The notes: generated from the letters alone by a model not told the origin. 64,000 nt of DNA from Pseudogracilibacillus sp037072025 (GCF_037072025.1 NZ_JAXHDD010000018.1:9318-73317), one strand, 5' to 3'. Positions 44,954 to 54,546 are shown, counted from the first letter of the stretch. Program-made: numbers and translations.

Positions 44954-44982
44954 AACAAATGTTATGGTCTATAACATTTGTT
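44954..44982. promoter_or_regulatory. Operator-like dyad upstream of the VOC gene
   Basis: Perfect 12-base arms AACAAATGTTAT (44954-44965) and ATAACATTTGTT (44971-44982) around a 5-base centre, 30 bases upstream of the VOC start codon. Size and symmetry suit a TetR-type dimer; a broken TetR gene lies to the right beyond the insertion sequence. Confidence 0.6.
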
Positions 44983-45270
44983 TACATATTAACACTATTT
45001 TCAGTAAATTGTCAACTATTTAAATACAATTTTTATTTTAAAATTAATCAATATTCGTAAAGAAATCTTTGATGAATACGTTTTTGTCTCTAGGATTGAA
45101 AAACCATGTATCCGTCACATTTACAAAAAAGAAATTATAATTTAATAATTAAAACAGGACTCGGGACAAACATCAACTTCATCCCAATACCGTGTTTAAA
45201 GCCCCCTCAAATCAGGGATTTGAATGGGTAATTCACACATTCTTTCGAGGTATTTTTTATATCACCATTC

Positions 45271-45299
45271 TTGAAATATAGGTTTTGATTTGGTATAAT
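45271..45299 (+). promoter_or_regulatory. Promoter of the large transposase
   Basis: TTGAAA (45271-45276) and TATAAT (45294-45299) with a 17-base spacer, 35 bases before the ATG. Confidence 0.6.
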
Positions 45300-45333
45300 A
45301 TAGGTAACTAAAACAGGATGCGGATGTGTCGGA

Positions 45334-47685
45334 ATGATTGAACAACTAACACTACTGGATGTTGATGATATAGAAAAACTTTCCATTAAAAAAGCTAACG
45401 GAAAAAATACCATTTACTGGTACGATCATTATGCGCTTGTTTCCTACTTGGAAGATGATGACCTTTCCAGGCGCATGGCTGTTGTATTCCTTATTCAAAC
45501 CAAACTGGGGACCTATGCGGAAGTTGCTTCCCTGTTGGGGTATTCCAAATCAAATTTGTTTGTGATCATGCGTGCCTATCGCGAGCAAGGCATGCCCGGT
45601 CTTTTAAAGAAGAAAACAGGACCCAAAGACGGAAAAGTAACCGGAGAAATTCAACAATACATATTTCGGACGAAGAATCTGACCTTGAATGAAGTGGTAA
45701 AACAGGTTCAGGAAAAATACGGCATTACCCTTTCCAATTGGACTGTTTCCGCAGTGAAGCGAGGCAAACTTTATCAGGAACAAATGCATTTGTTTGAAGA
45801 TGAGATGCTGGAATCCCTGTTTGATTTGGATGATGAAGAAGTTGAATCTACACAAGTCGAGGAAACATCTGATATTGATCAAGATATAAACCCTGACGAA
45901 GACGCGTCAACGGTTCAGGTATTGGATACCGCTGAAATGGTGGAGGATGCCAAAATAGAAACAGTCCTTGAAACGGGCGATACAGCCATTTTTCAATCGG
46001 AAGGAGCGACAAGGTCATCCCGTTATGCAGGAGGATTCCTATTGCTTCCTTTCCTGCAACAAATTGATCCATTCGGATTATTTCAGGGTGTACGGGAAAA
46101 GGAAGGAATTATTTCGGAAAATGATATGGCGAAATCTTACAACTTGAAAGATTTCATGTATACCCTTCTTTTCCTATTGTGGTTTCGTTTTTCATCCGTT
46201 GAGGATTTTAAATTCGCCCAACCTAAAGATTTTGGTGTGCTAATCGGCAAGGAACGGGCCCCGTCCGTGAAAACATTGCGGAGGAATTTTCCGGCTGTAC
46301 TGGACGGGGACATCATTAGCGATTGGATGTTGGAACTTGTTCGGCAATATATCAAATTGGACGTTATTCAATTGGGTACGTTGTATTTTGACGGACATAA
46401 GATACCCTATTATGGACACGTTAATCTGCCAAAAGGCTACCTTTCTTCTAAGCGTTTCCCGGCCAAATTGATCGAGCAGGTATTCGCCAACGACCGAAGT
46501 GGACGTCCAATTTTTCTTCGCGTACACGATACTTCCCAATCATTCAGGGATACCATCGTATCCATGATTAAGGACGCTAAAACGTTGTGGGAAGAAAATG
46601 AAAAAGGCAAACGCAGCCCGCTTATTGTAGCGTTTGACAGAGAATTGTATGACACAGCGTTGTTTAGGGAACTGGATCAAATGAACGTGATGTATATCAC
46701 CTGGCGAAAGTTTGATCGGCCAGTTTCTGTTGATAAATTGACGGAAATTATTTGGGAGGCGGGTACTGATAGTGCGGAATCTATTCAAGAATCTTCAGTG
46801 AAGTATCGCTTTTGGCGTCGTGGCATTACAGTACAAGGTTACAGGACAGAAGCAATTAGTTTTCTATACGAAACAAAAGCGAAGAAAGATCCAAATCGAT
46901 CCCCTTCAACACTGTTGACAAATGCAGCCAGATTCAACAAGTCGGAGATATTTTCCGATTTCAAAATGCCATCAACTGGAGAAATCATCGATATCCTCTG
47001 TCAGCGTTGGCGACAGGAGAATTATTTCCGTTACAGCAAGCTTGGTGAAAGATTAGATTATAATCCGGAATATCGGACAAATGAACGTCAGGAAACCCGA
47101 AACCGGGCAAACCCAGAAATCAAAGAAATAAAAAAGTCGATCCAAAAATTGAAAAAGGAAATTGACAAACTCAATGACAAGGTTGCCTCCAGGATAACGA
47201 AACGTAAGAAAAAAGATAAGGCATTAGAAGATATCCTGGAACAAAAAAGCATGAAAAAGCTTGTGCAGGAAAAGGAACAAAACGAACAGCAACTTCAGAA
47301 GATGAGTAAAAAAGCAAAGGAATTGCCGGAAAGGGTTCCGGTTGAGGACAATGATATGCCTTCATTAGAATCGGAACTGCATCGCAAATTGTTTCTCGAT
47401 GTGTTGCGCATCGTCATGCATAATGCCGAGCAAATGTTGCTTGACGTATTCAAACGTTGTTATTCTGACCCGAGAGATATACGGAAGGTTTTGCGAGGAA
47501 TAGCTACTCAAGGTGGAACCGTGACGGAATATCACGATCGAATGGTTGTAGAATTAACCGCCTTACCCATCCCAGAGCATCGCCGAGCAACAGAAAGCCT
47601 TTTTTGTGAATTGAACAAGCGTCGATACGTTATGGAGAACAATGGAAAAACAATTTATTTCAAGATTAAAAATAGTCCCTCTTAA
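45334..47685 (+). CDS. Large DDE-type transposase, 783 residues
   Basis: The N-terminal part (about 45-170) has two helix-turn-helix units: YAEVASLLGYSKSNLFVIMR and NEVVKQVQEKYGITLSNWTV. An acidic linker spans 165-215. The RNase-H-like core has candidate catalytic acids in LYFDGHKI (about 353), VAFDRELYD (about 433) and CQRWRQENYFRY (about 560). A long coiled coil follows (about 595-675). It is intact, and the codon use is richer in G and C than in neighbouring genes, suggesting recent arrival. I do not recognise a named IS family; IS1634/IS4-like relatives are possible. The ribosome site is weak. Confidence 0.82.
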   Translation: MIEQLTLLDVDDIEKLSIKKANGKNTIYWYDHYALVSYLEDDDLSRRMAVVFLIQTKLGTYAEVASLLGYSKSNLFVIMRAYREQGMPGLLKKKTGPKDGKVTGEIQQYIFRTKNLTLNEVVKQVQEKYGITLSNWTVSAVKRGKLYQEQMHLFEDEMLESLFDLDDEEVESTQVEETSDIDQDINPDEDASTVQVLDTAEMVEDAKIETVLETGDTAIFQSEGATRSSRYAGGFLLLPFLQQIDPFGLFQGVREKEGIISENDMAKSYNLKDFMYTLLFLLWFRFSSVEDFKFAQPKDFGVLIGKERAPSVKTLRRNFPAVLDGDIISDWMLELVRQYIKLDVIQLGTLYFDGHKIPYYGHVNLPKGYLSSKRFPAKLIEQVFANDRSGRPIFLRVHDTSQSFRDTIVSMIKDAKTLWEENEKGKRSPLIVAFDRELYDTALFRELDQMNVMYITWRKFDRPVSVDKLTEIIWEAGTDSAESIQESSVKYRFWRRGITVQGYRTEAISFLYETKAKKDPNRSPSTLLTNAARFNKSEIFSDFKMPSTGEIIDILCQRWRQENYFRYSKLGERLDYNPEYRTNERQETRNRANPEIKEIKKSIQKLKKEIDKLNDKVASRITKRKKKDKALEDILEQKSMKKLVQEKEQNEQQLQKMSKKAKELPERVPVEDNDMPSLESELHRKLFLDVLRIVMHNAEQMLLDVFKRCYSDPRDIRKVLRGIATQGGTVTEYHDRMVVELTALPIPEHRRATESLFCELNKRRYVMENNGKTIYFKIKNSPS

Positions 47686-47693
47686 GAGAGGGA
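47676..47693 (+). terminator. Hairpin at the transposase stop codon
   Basis: TCCCTCT and AGAGGGA arms around a 4-base loop, overlapping the end of the transposase gene and followed by an A/T-rich run. Confidence 0.5.
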
Positions 47694-47728
47694 TTATAAA
47701 AAAATATTTTGGTTGTCCCGAGTCCTGT

Positions 47729-48178
47729 AGTAAGGAAGAGATATTTTTTTATTGCCTTAAGTATGCTTTAGAAAGTGATTTAGAGTTTTTTCAACTTGAA
47801 TTGGAATTGAAGGACGATATGTTAGTAGAGAATACTCTTTATAATTTATTACTCAACTATGAGAAACGACTGACAAGTGAAGTTGTTTCTATATTTTGCC
47901 TATGAACTCTTTATTCTCCACCTTACGATTTTAAGTCCCAATTATTTCTTCAAACAAATCAACGAATTGCTGAATTAGGCAACTTACTATTTCCTTTATT
48001 TGAGCATGCGAAAAAACAAGGAAATATAGTAAACTTAGAAATTGAAGAAGCTGTTGATGCTTATCTCTGTCTATTTGATGAATTAATTATTGAATTTATG
48101 TATGCTGGAAATGAAAGATTCCAATATCGATTAGCAGCCTCTTGGAAATTATTTAAACACGGAGTATTTAAGAAGTAA
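47729..48178 (+). pseudogene. TetR-family regulator, IS-truncated with in-frame stop
   Basis: Directly after the IS the frame reads SKEEIFFYCLKYALES, the end of a TetR DNA-binding domain, and continues to the ligand domain. An in-frame TGA (47903-47905) interrupts it; beyond it, in the same frame, LYSPPYDFKSQ, LGNLLFPLFEHAKKQG, CLFDELIIEFMYAG and SWKLFKHGVFKK lead to TAA at 48176-48178. The helix-turn-helix half should lie left of the IS but is not recognisable there. The repressor is lost. Confidence 0.72.
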
Positions 48179-48198
48179 TAATGAAAATACATATCTGG

Positions 48199-48277
48199 GC
48201 GAATTTCATTATTACCCAATCAGCTACATCACTACAATATTTAGTTAATAAAGTTTCAACGAAACTACATTTTGAAG
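48199..48277. repeat. Foldback repeat, copy A
   Basis: Shares the arm GAATTTCATTATTACCCAATCAGC with copies at 57361 (B) and 62053 (C), and the inner ACGAAACTACAT segment with B. It lacks the outer part of the right arm. Confidence 0.6.
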
Positions 48278-48393
48278 TTGCTTTTTTATTTTATTTTTAC
48301 TAGTAAAAATAAAATATGCTTGCTAAGCACTACATGATTAATTGTTCAAGTGACATATCTGAAATGACTCTTTACTGAATATATCCTTCCATT

Positions 48394-48438
48394 AAAAAAA
48401 GATGATCTCAAATAAATAATGAGAGATCATCTTTTTTT
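48394..48438. terminator. Bidirectional terminator
   Basis: Arms AAAAAAAGATGATCTC (48394-48409) and its complement (48423-48438) with A- and T-runs on both sides. It ends the leftward operon whose last gene stops at 48472. Confidence 0.85.
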
Positions 48439-48471
48439 GATGCATTCAATTTTAATGGATAGTTAATTTTT

Positions 48472-49533
48472 TTATTGTTCCTTTTTATCTTCTTTAATCG
48501 CACTATCCCATTTTTCAACCAATCCTGCTCTGTTTTCACCTGACCAATCTAAATCATAATCTAAAATATTCACATTTTCATATGGTTTAGCTTGTTCAGG
48601 TATATTTGCATCAGGATTTGACGGAAATTGATAGGAGCCAAATTGTTGACCGATTTCTTGTGCCTCTTTTGTTAATGCCCAGTCAACGAATTCTTTTGCT
48701 GCATCAAGTTCTGGTGCACCTTCAATAATTCCTACTGCTGCGGTAGAAGACCAAGTACCATCCTCAGGTGCAACAACACTTATATTATCAAAACCTTCTT
48801 CCATATGACGTAATCCATTATGGATAAATGTAATACCTATTGCAGCTTCACCTAGACCAGCTGATTTAGCTGGTGCAGATCCAGATTTAGTATATTGTTT
48901 TACATTATTATCTAGTTCCTCCATATACTGAAGTCCTTCTTCTTCACCTAATTCTTGTACCATTCCAGAAAGTAGTAGAAAAGCAGTACCAGAAGCACCA
49001 GGGTTTGCTACGGCAATTTGACCATTATATTCTTCATTTAATAAATCCTTCCATGTGCTTGGCTTGTCAATGCCTCGTTCGTCAAAAAAACGATCATCCA
49101 AAATAAAGCCCAATACTTCATTATAAATTCCTGTCCAGTAACCATCTTCATCCTTTAATTGATCATCAATATTTTCGCTATTTGGTGAAATGTATGGATG
49201 TAAAAGTTCTTCATCTTTTGCTGCTACAAATGAATCTGCAGGACCTCCATACCATATACTTGCTTTAGGATTATCCTTCTCGGCTCTTACTCTACTTAAA
49301 ATTTCGCCTCCACTCATTCTAACAAAGTCAACTTTAATACCAGTATCCTTTTCAAACTCTTGAGCGATTTTTAACGCTTGTTCCTCCACTACTCCAATAT
49401 ACATTGTTAATGATTCAGATGAATTTCCTTCTTTCCTTTCACTACTACTTGAATCATCAGTACTTCCACATGCCGTTACTAAAGTGAAAATTGTAAAGAC
49501 TAATAACATTTTTATACTATTTTTAAACATCAT
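48472..49533 (-). CDS. Afu/Fbp-type ABC substrate-binding lipoprotein
   Basis: Extracellular binding protein of 353 residues in the family usually annotated as iron(III), thiamine or phosphonate binders. Lipobox LVTAC with acylated Cys near 22, then a Ser-rich linker. The mature part begins LTMYIGVVEEQALKIAQEFE and includes ILSRVRAEKDNPKASIWYGG, which is typical. No obvious pair of adjacent Tyr ligands of ferric-binding FbpA was found near the C-terminus. Its operon with 6-phosphogluconate dehydrogenase suggests a phosphorylated sugar, as for AfuA of Actinobacillus. ATGATG start overlaps the ATPase gene. Confidence 0.85.
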   Translation of the reverse strand: MMFKNSIKMLLVFTIFTLVTACGSTDDSSSSERKEGNSSESLTMYIGVVEEQALKIAQEFEKDTGIKVDFVRMSGGEILSRVRAEKDNPKASIWYGGPADSFVAAKDEELLHPYISPNSENIDDQLKDEDGYWTGIYNEVLGFILDDRFFDERGIDKPSTWKDLLNEEYNGQIAVANPGASGTAFLLLSGMVQELGEEEGLQYMEELDNNVKQYTKSGSAPAKSAGLGEAAIGITFIHNGLRHMEEGFDNISVVAPEDGTWSSTAAVGIIEGAPELDAAKEFVDWALTKEAQEIGQQFGSYQFPSNPDANIPEQAKPYENVNILDYDLDWSGENRAGLVEKWDSAIKEDKKEQ

Positions 49534-50644
49534 CCTTAACTCCCCATCTTTTATTTATTTTTTTTGGAACTACATGGAGTCCTTCTTCTTGGATCGAAAA
49601 TCGTACATTTTCATCCTCTCTATATATTGTTTTACCTGCCGGATTTGGCTCCTCAACGAATAGTGTGCTACCTTTTAATAAAATAGAATATTCCTGTGTG
49701 TTTCCCATAAATGTTGATAATGTTACTTTTCCATTATAATTTCCATCTGTTTTTAAATTAATTGCTTCAGGTCTTATGACAACTTTTACTTCCTCGTTTA
49801 CCTTAAAATCTGCAAGTCCTTTATTTTTTATTTTCGTGACACTACCTAAGAAATCAACTGTTATATACTCATCCCCTATCTCTTTTATAATCCCATCAAC
49901 AAAATTTGCATTACCTATGAAATCTGCTACAAACTCAGACTTAGGATATTGATAAATCTCTTGAGGTGTACCAACTTGTTCAATTTTCCCTTTGTTCATA
50001 ATGATAATTCTATCTGATAAACTTAAAGCCTCTGCTTGATCATGGGTAACAAAAACACTTGTTAGACCTAATCTTCTTTGAATTTTTTTAATTTCATTTC
50101 TCATATAAACTCGAAGCTTAGCATCAAGATTCGATAAAGGTTCATCAAACAACAGTAAATCTGGCTCCATTACGAGCGATCTAGCTAAAGCAACACGTTG
50201 TTGTTGCCCGCCGGAAAGTTGACCTGGAAATCGTTTTTCAAGATTTTCCAAACCAACAAGTTTAATAATTTTCACTACTTTATCCTTGATTTCATGTTTT
50301 GGTACTTTTTTAATTTTTAACCCGTATGCAATATTATCAAAAATATTATAATGAGGAAATAAAGCATAACTTTGAAAAACCATTGTTGTGTTTCTCTTAT
50401 TCGCAGGAATGTCATTTAATTTTTTTCCGCCTAAAAGAATGTCTCCTTCTGTTGGGATTTCAAATCCTGCTAACATTCGTAAGGTGGTCGTTTTACCACA
50501 ACCAGATGGTCCCAACAATGTGACAAATTCACCTGCTTTAATTGAGACAGAAATATCATCAACTGCCAAAAACTCTTTGTCATTACTGACTGAATTGTAC
50601 ATTTTCGAAATATTTTTTAATTCCAATGCTTTATTAGCACCCAT
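49523..50644 (-). CDS. ABC transporter ATPase, PotA/FbpC type
   Basis: ATPase of 373 residues. Walker A GPSGCGKTT near 49, Q-loop MVFQSYALFPH, signature LSGGQQQRVALAR near 146, Walker B LLFDEPLSNLDAK, H-loop VFVTHDQAEA. A C-terminal TOBE regulatory domain covers about 290-355. The fourth in-frame codon (ATG at 50644) is the best start because AAGGGG in the permease's last codons lies 8 bases upstream; translation is coupled to the permease. Confidence 0.9.
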   Translation of the reverse strand: MGANKALELKNISKMYNSVSNDKEFLAVDDISVSIKAGEFVTLLGPSGCGKTTTLRMLAGFEIPTEGDILLGGKKLNDIPANKRNTTMVFQSYALFPHYNIFDNIAYGLKIKKVPKHEIKDKVVKIIKLVGLENLEKRFPGQLSGGQQQRVALARSLVMEPDLLLFDEPLSNLDAKLRVYMRNEIKKIQRRLGLTSVFVTHDQAEALSLSDRIIIMNKGKIEQVGTPQEIYQYPKSEFVADFIGNANFVDGIIKEIGDEYITVDFLGSVTKIKNKGLADFKVNEEVKVVIRPEAINLKTDGNYNGKVTLSTFMGNTQEYSILLKGSTLFVEEPNPAGKTIYREDENVRFSIQEEGLHVVPKKINKRWGVKDDV

Positions 50645-50649
50645 CATCA

Positions 50650-52365
50650 TCACCCCTTAGTCAACTTAATGTCTTTTTTACTTACTCCAAATAACCCAAC
50701 GATTCTGTACATAATAAATATCGCTAAATATACGATTGCAATTAACACGGTTGAGAAAGCAGATGCTGTACCAAATTTCCCAACCTCTACTTGGTCTAAT
50801 ATTACAATCGTCATTAAGTTGTATTTAGCTGATATTAAGAATATGACTGCACTTAATGCTGTCATACTTTTTATAAAGGAGTAAATGAGTCCACCTAAAA
50901 ATGCTGTTTTTATCATTGGTAAAGTAATCGTTGTAAAGACCTTAAACGAATTCGCACCTAAATCTTGTGCCGCTTCTTCAATACTTGGGTCAATTTGCTG
51001 TAAGGTCGTTACTGCTGATTTAATACCTACTGGGACACTCCGAGCTATAAATGCAATAATTAAAATTAAAGCAGTTCCTGTTAAAACAACAGGTGGTGAA
51101 TTAAATGCCAAAATATATCCGATACCTATAACTGTACCTGGAATAGCAATACCTAACATTGAGGTAAAGTCAACAAAGGTTCTACCTAGGAATCGTTTAC
51201 GGACAATTAGATATGCAACAATCATTCCAACAATTCCAGTGATTGGAGCCGCAATAGCAGCGAAAATAGTAGTATCGAGGATTGCTTTCTTACCTACCGA
51301 AAAGACATAGATATAGTGATCGAAAGTAAGAGAATAATTGATACCCCACAATTTAACAACAGATCCTAATGGTATTAATGCATACAACGCAATAATAATA
51401 AGAGAAGCAGTTATACAAAACATAGAAATTGGTAGTCTAATATGCTTTTCTCCAATCATTAAGCGTTCCTTTGCTGACTTTCCAGTGACGGTAACATACG
51501 ATTTATTTTCAAAGTAATATTTTTGAACTATGAACATAATTAAAGATATATCTAATAAAATGACAGCTAAGGCAGCTGCACCAGCCATATCATAATTACC
51601 TATAGCCTGCTGATATATTTGCACCGCAAGTGTATTATAGCCCCCTCCTATTGCAATAGGGTTACCAAAATCAGCAATTGATTTAATAAAAACTAATAAA
51701 AAAGCGTTTACAATTGCAGGCTTTGCTAAAGGAAATGTTACTTTTGCAAAGGTATTCCATCTTGAACCACCTAAATTTTGGGAAGCTTCCTCCATCGATG
51801 GGTCAATTGTCTCTAAAACCCCACTTAACAAAAGATATGCTAAAGGAAAAAAAGATAAAGATTGCACTAATACTAACCCTGTTAAACCATATATATTAAA
51901 GTCATTTAGCCCTAATAAATCATGAGTAATCAAGCCACGACTTCCAAACATGAAAATGATAGAGATCGAAATAGCAAAAGGTGGTGAAATTAATGGTAAA
52001 ATAGCAATTAAATTAAATAATTTCTTTCCACGCATTTTGATATACGCAGCCGCATAAGCGAAAACAAATCCAATAATGGTTGCTATTACACCAACAATCG
52101 TTGCTAAAACTAATGTATTAACAATAGATGCAAAATTAGATGATGACGTAAATGCTGTTATGTATCCTGATATAGAGAAATTACCATCTAAATCAATTAA
52201 ACTCTGTTTTAGAACATGATAAAGTGGAAGAATAATAAATAAAAATAAGGAAAAAATAACAGCTATTATGGTAATAAGTAATATTGGATCCTTGGAGATC
52301 ATTTTAAATTCAGATATTAATTTATGACCAAATCCCTTATTTGCATTTGCTTTATTTTTTTTCAA
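50650..52365 (-). CDS. Fused two-domain ABC permease, AfuB/FbpB type
   Basis: Permease of 571 residues consisting of two complete membrane domains. EAA loops are MEEASQNLGGSRWNTFAKVTFP (first half) and IEEAAQDLGANSFKVFTTITLP (second half), about 290 residues apart. About twelve membrane helices. The open frame begins right after the upstream stop codon at 52410, but the TTG at 52365 follows GGGGTGA and gives the normal basic N-terminus KKNKANANKG. Fusion of both halves is usual in this transporter type. Confidence 0.9.
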   Translation of the reverse strand: MKKNKANANKGFGHKLISEFKMISKDPILLITIIAVIFSLFLFIILPLYHVLKQSLIDLDGNFSISGYITAFTSSSNFASIVNTLVLATIVGVIATIIGFVFAYAAAYIKMRGKKLFNLIAILPLISPPFAISISIIFMFGSRGLITHDLLGLNDFNIYGLTGLVLVQSLSFFPLAYLLLSGVLETIDPSMEEASQNLGGSRWNTFAKVTFPLAKPAIVNAFLLVFIKSIADFGNPIAIGGGYNTLAVQIYQQAIGNYDMAGAAALAVILLDISLIMFIVQKYYFENKSYVTVTGKSAKERLMIGEKHIRLPISMFCITASLIIIALYALIPLGSVVKLWGINYSLTFDHYIYVFSVGKKAILDTTIFAAIAAPITGIVGMIVAYLIVRKRFLGRTFVDFTSMLGIAIPGTVIGIGYILAFNSPPVVLTGTALILIIAFIARSVPVGIKSAVTTLQQIDPSIEEAAQDLGANSFKVFTTITLPMIKTAFLGGLIYSFIKSMTALSAVIFLISAKYNLMTIVILDQVEVGKFGTASAFSTVLIAIVYLAIFIMYRIVGLFGVSKKDIKLTKG

Positions 52366-52410
52366 AAGTTCACCCCATTTATTAACTAACTTATAAAATA
52401 TTGAATACAA

Positions 52411-53307
52411 TTACTTCAAAATAACATCATGACCACCAAATTCTCTACGTAATGCAGCGATTACTTTCCCAGTAAAAGTATCATATTCTAATGAACGATA
52501 TCGCATCATTAATGCTAAAGTAATGACAGGTGCCGGTACTTGTAGATCCAATGCGGTTTCAACTGTCCATTTCCCTTCCCCTGAGGATCCCATTACACCT
52601 TTAAGATTTTCTAAATTGGGATCGGCTGAAAAAATATCTTCCATTAATTCCATTAACCAAGAGCGAACAACAGACCCATTATTCCAAACACGCGCAACTT
52701 TCTCCATATCGTAGTTATATTCACTTTTGTTCAATATTTCAAATCCTTCAGCAATGGCTTGCATCATGCCATATTCTATACCGTTATGTACCATTTTTAA
52801 AAAATGTCCACTTCCAGCTTCTCCAGTATACATATAACCATTTTCAAGTGAAATATCTTTAAAAATATGTTCAATTTCTTTGAACTTATCTTGATCGCCA
52901 CCAATCATGGAACATACACCATTTCTTGCCCCACTTGGTCCTCCACTTGTACCACAGTCGAAATAGTATATTTTCTTTTCCTTTAATTTATCGGATCTTC
53001 TTACAGTATCTTGATAATTTGAATTTCCCCCATCGATTAACATATCTCCTTCTTCTAATAAAAAGGATAATTCCTTGATAACCTCCTCTGTAACATTTCC
53101 AGCCGGAACCATTAACCATATTTTTCTAGGTACAGACAAAGAATTGACAAGATCCTTTAATGAATTAGATAGATTCAAACCCTTTGGATATGATGTATGC
53201 TCTACTGACATATTTTTATCATAGCCACTTATAAAGTAGCCTTTATCCAACAAGTTTTTTGATAAATTTAAGCCCATTTTCCCTAAACCTATTACACCTA
53301 TTTCCAT
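52411..53307 (-). CDS. gnd: 6-phosphogluconate dehydrogenase, short (NAD-type) form
   Basis: Oxidative decarboxylase of 298 residues, converting 6-phosphogluconate to ribulose 5-phosphate. It has the nucleotide motif GVIGLGKMGLN at the N-terminus, IDGGNSNYQDT near 95, the substrate-binding CGTSGGPSGARNG near 118-130, GSGHFLKMVHNGIEYGMMQ with the catalytic Lys near 172, and GEGKWTVETAL near 243. The short form lacks the C-terminal extension of the 470-residue enzyme and usually prefers NAD. The start is the ATG at 53307 after GGAGG. First gene of the operon with the Afu-type transporter. Confidence 0.9.
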   Translation of the reverse strand: MEIGVIGLGKMGLNLSKNLLDKGYFISGYDKNMSVEHTSYPKGLNLSNSLKDLVNSLSVPRKIWLMVPAGNVTEEVIKELSFLLEEGDMLIDGGNSNYQDTVRRSDKLKEKKIYYFDCGTSGGPSGARNGVCSMIGGDQDKFKEIEHIFKDISLENGYMYTGEAGSGHFLKMVHNGIEYGMMQAIAEGFEILNKSEYNYDMEKVARVWNNGSVVRSWLMELMEDIFSADPNLENLKGVMGSSGEGKWTVETALDLQVPAPVITLALMMRYRSLEYDTFTGKVIAALRREFGGHDVILK

Positions 53308-53481
53308 GACAACCTCCAAAATTATATCATTTTACATGAAAAATATTTTTGTATACAAATTATTTAAGGAAATATTTTTCGATAATAATTTAATAATATC
53401 AAATTTTTTTCTATAGTCAACACTTTTAAAAAAAAATATTTCTTATATAATGGAATAAATAGCAAATAAGGGAGTTATCGA

Positions 53482-54339
53482 ATGATAGAAGATAATCAGA
53501 AACATGCCTTAGCACGAATTCGTTCAAATTATAGTAATTTTAGTATTAAAGAGAAGGAAATTGCTGATTATATTTTAAAAAACCCAAAAAACATCATTAA
53601 TCATACTATTAATCAAGTGTCAGATGAACTATGCTTAGCTGATTCTACAGTATTTAGGTTTTGCCAAAGAATTGGTTTTAAAGGATATCAAGCCTTAAAA
53701 ATTTCTCTTGCCGCTGAAATTGTTAACCCAATAAACGATATTCATGAAGGTATTAAAGATGGCGATAGTACTGAAGTTGTTTCTAAAAAGGTTTTTCATT
53801 CTAATATAAATACATTAAAAGAAACATTAAAGATTTTAGACGGAAATATGATAAATAAGGCAGTTGAATTAATTCTAGGTGCTAAAAGAGTATATTTCTA
53901 TGGTAGTGGGGGTTCAGCAGTTGTTGCTATGGATGCATATCATAAATTCATCCGCTCGGGCATCAATGTTAGTGCTGATCTTGAATCACATATGCAATTA
54001 ATGTCTGCTTCTCAATTAACAAAAGATGATGTAGCTATTTTAATTTCACATTCGGGATCTACACAAGATATGCTAGATATTATTTATCTGTTGAATCAAA
54101 ATGAAGTAAAGACAATTAGTATCACCAATTTTGCCAAGTCCCCATTAACCAAAGAAGCTACCCTCTCCCTATATACAGTTTCAGAGGAAACCGATTTTAG
54201 ATCAGAGGCGCTATCATCACGACTGGGTCAATTGAGCTTAATTGATGCATTATATACTAATGTAATGGTTGCCCAAGATAAGGATGGTAAAAAGGCACTT
54301 CAAAAAATCCGTCAAGCGATTTCTATGAAAAAGGTGTAA
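53482..54339 (+). CDS. MurR/RpiR-family transcriptional regulator
   Basis: Regulator of 285 residues. N-terminal HTH_6 domain (10-85) with FSIKEKEIADYIL and LADSTVFRFCQRIGFKGYQAL; C-terminal SIS phosphosugar-binding domain (about 125-260) with VYFYGSGGSAVVAMDAYHKF and ILISHSGSTQDMLD. SIS domains sense sugar phosphates. It is divergent from the 6-phosphogluconate dehydrogenase-transporter operon (174-base gap), so the inducer is probably the imported phosphosugar or 6-phosphogluconate. GGGAG precedes the ATG; a TATAAT lies at 53446-53451. Confidence 0.92.
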   Translation: MIEDNQKHALARIRSNYSNFSIKEKEIADYILKNPKNIINHTINQVSDELCLADSTVFRFCQRIGFKGYQALKISLAAEIVNPINDIHEGIKDGDSTEVVSKKVFHSNINTLKETLKILDGNMINKAVELILGAKRVYFYGSGGSAVVAMDAYHKFIRSGINVSADLESHMQLMSASQLTKDDVAILISHSGSTQDMLDIIYLLNQNEVKTISITNFAKSPLTKEATLSLYTVSEETDFRSEALSSRLGQLSLIDALYTNVMVAQDKDGKKALQKIRQAISMKKV

Positions 54340-54496
54340 TATTTTAGATTGATAATGAAATAACCGTAATCATTTATGTAACTGAAAATCGTTTAGACAT
54401 TAATATAAAAAGTACTATAGTGGAAAGTTAAGTTGAAGTTTCAGTAAATGCAAATACAAGTATCTTAATACAATTCGGTTGAATTATATACAATAC

Positions 54497-54546
54497 AAAA
54501 AAGTGTGATGTCTCGCTACTTAAAGTAGTGGTCATCACACTTTTTT
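54497..54546. terminator. Bidirectional terminator after the RpiR gene
   Basis: AAAAAAGTGTGATG (54497-54510) pairs with CATCACACTTTTTT (54533-54546), with a second small stem CTAC/GTAG inside the loop. Confidence 0.85.

Larger units (their letters stand above)
45154..47728 (+). mobile_element. Insertion sequence with 16-bp perfect terminal inverted repeats
   Basis: ACAGGACTCGGGACAA at 45154-45169 is repeated inverted at 47713-47728, enclosing 2,575 bp with a single large transposase gene. No clear target duplication is visible. It has landed in a TetR gene. Confidence 0.88.

Noticed and set aside
48472..49533. Iron(III)-binding protein annotation
   Set aside because: The operon context (6-phosphogluconate dehydrogenase and RpiR regulator) and the lack of an obvious C-terminal tyrosine pair argue against iron.
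50885..51310. 141-codon plus-strand frame opposite the fused permease
   Set aside because: Antisense shadow of an intact permease gene with strong family motifs.
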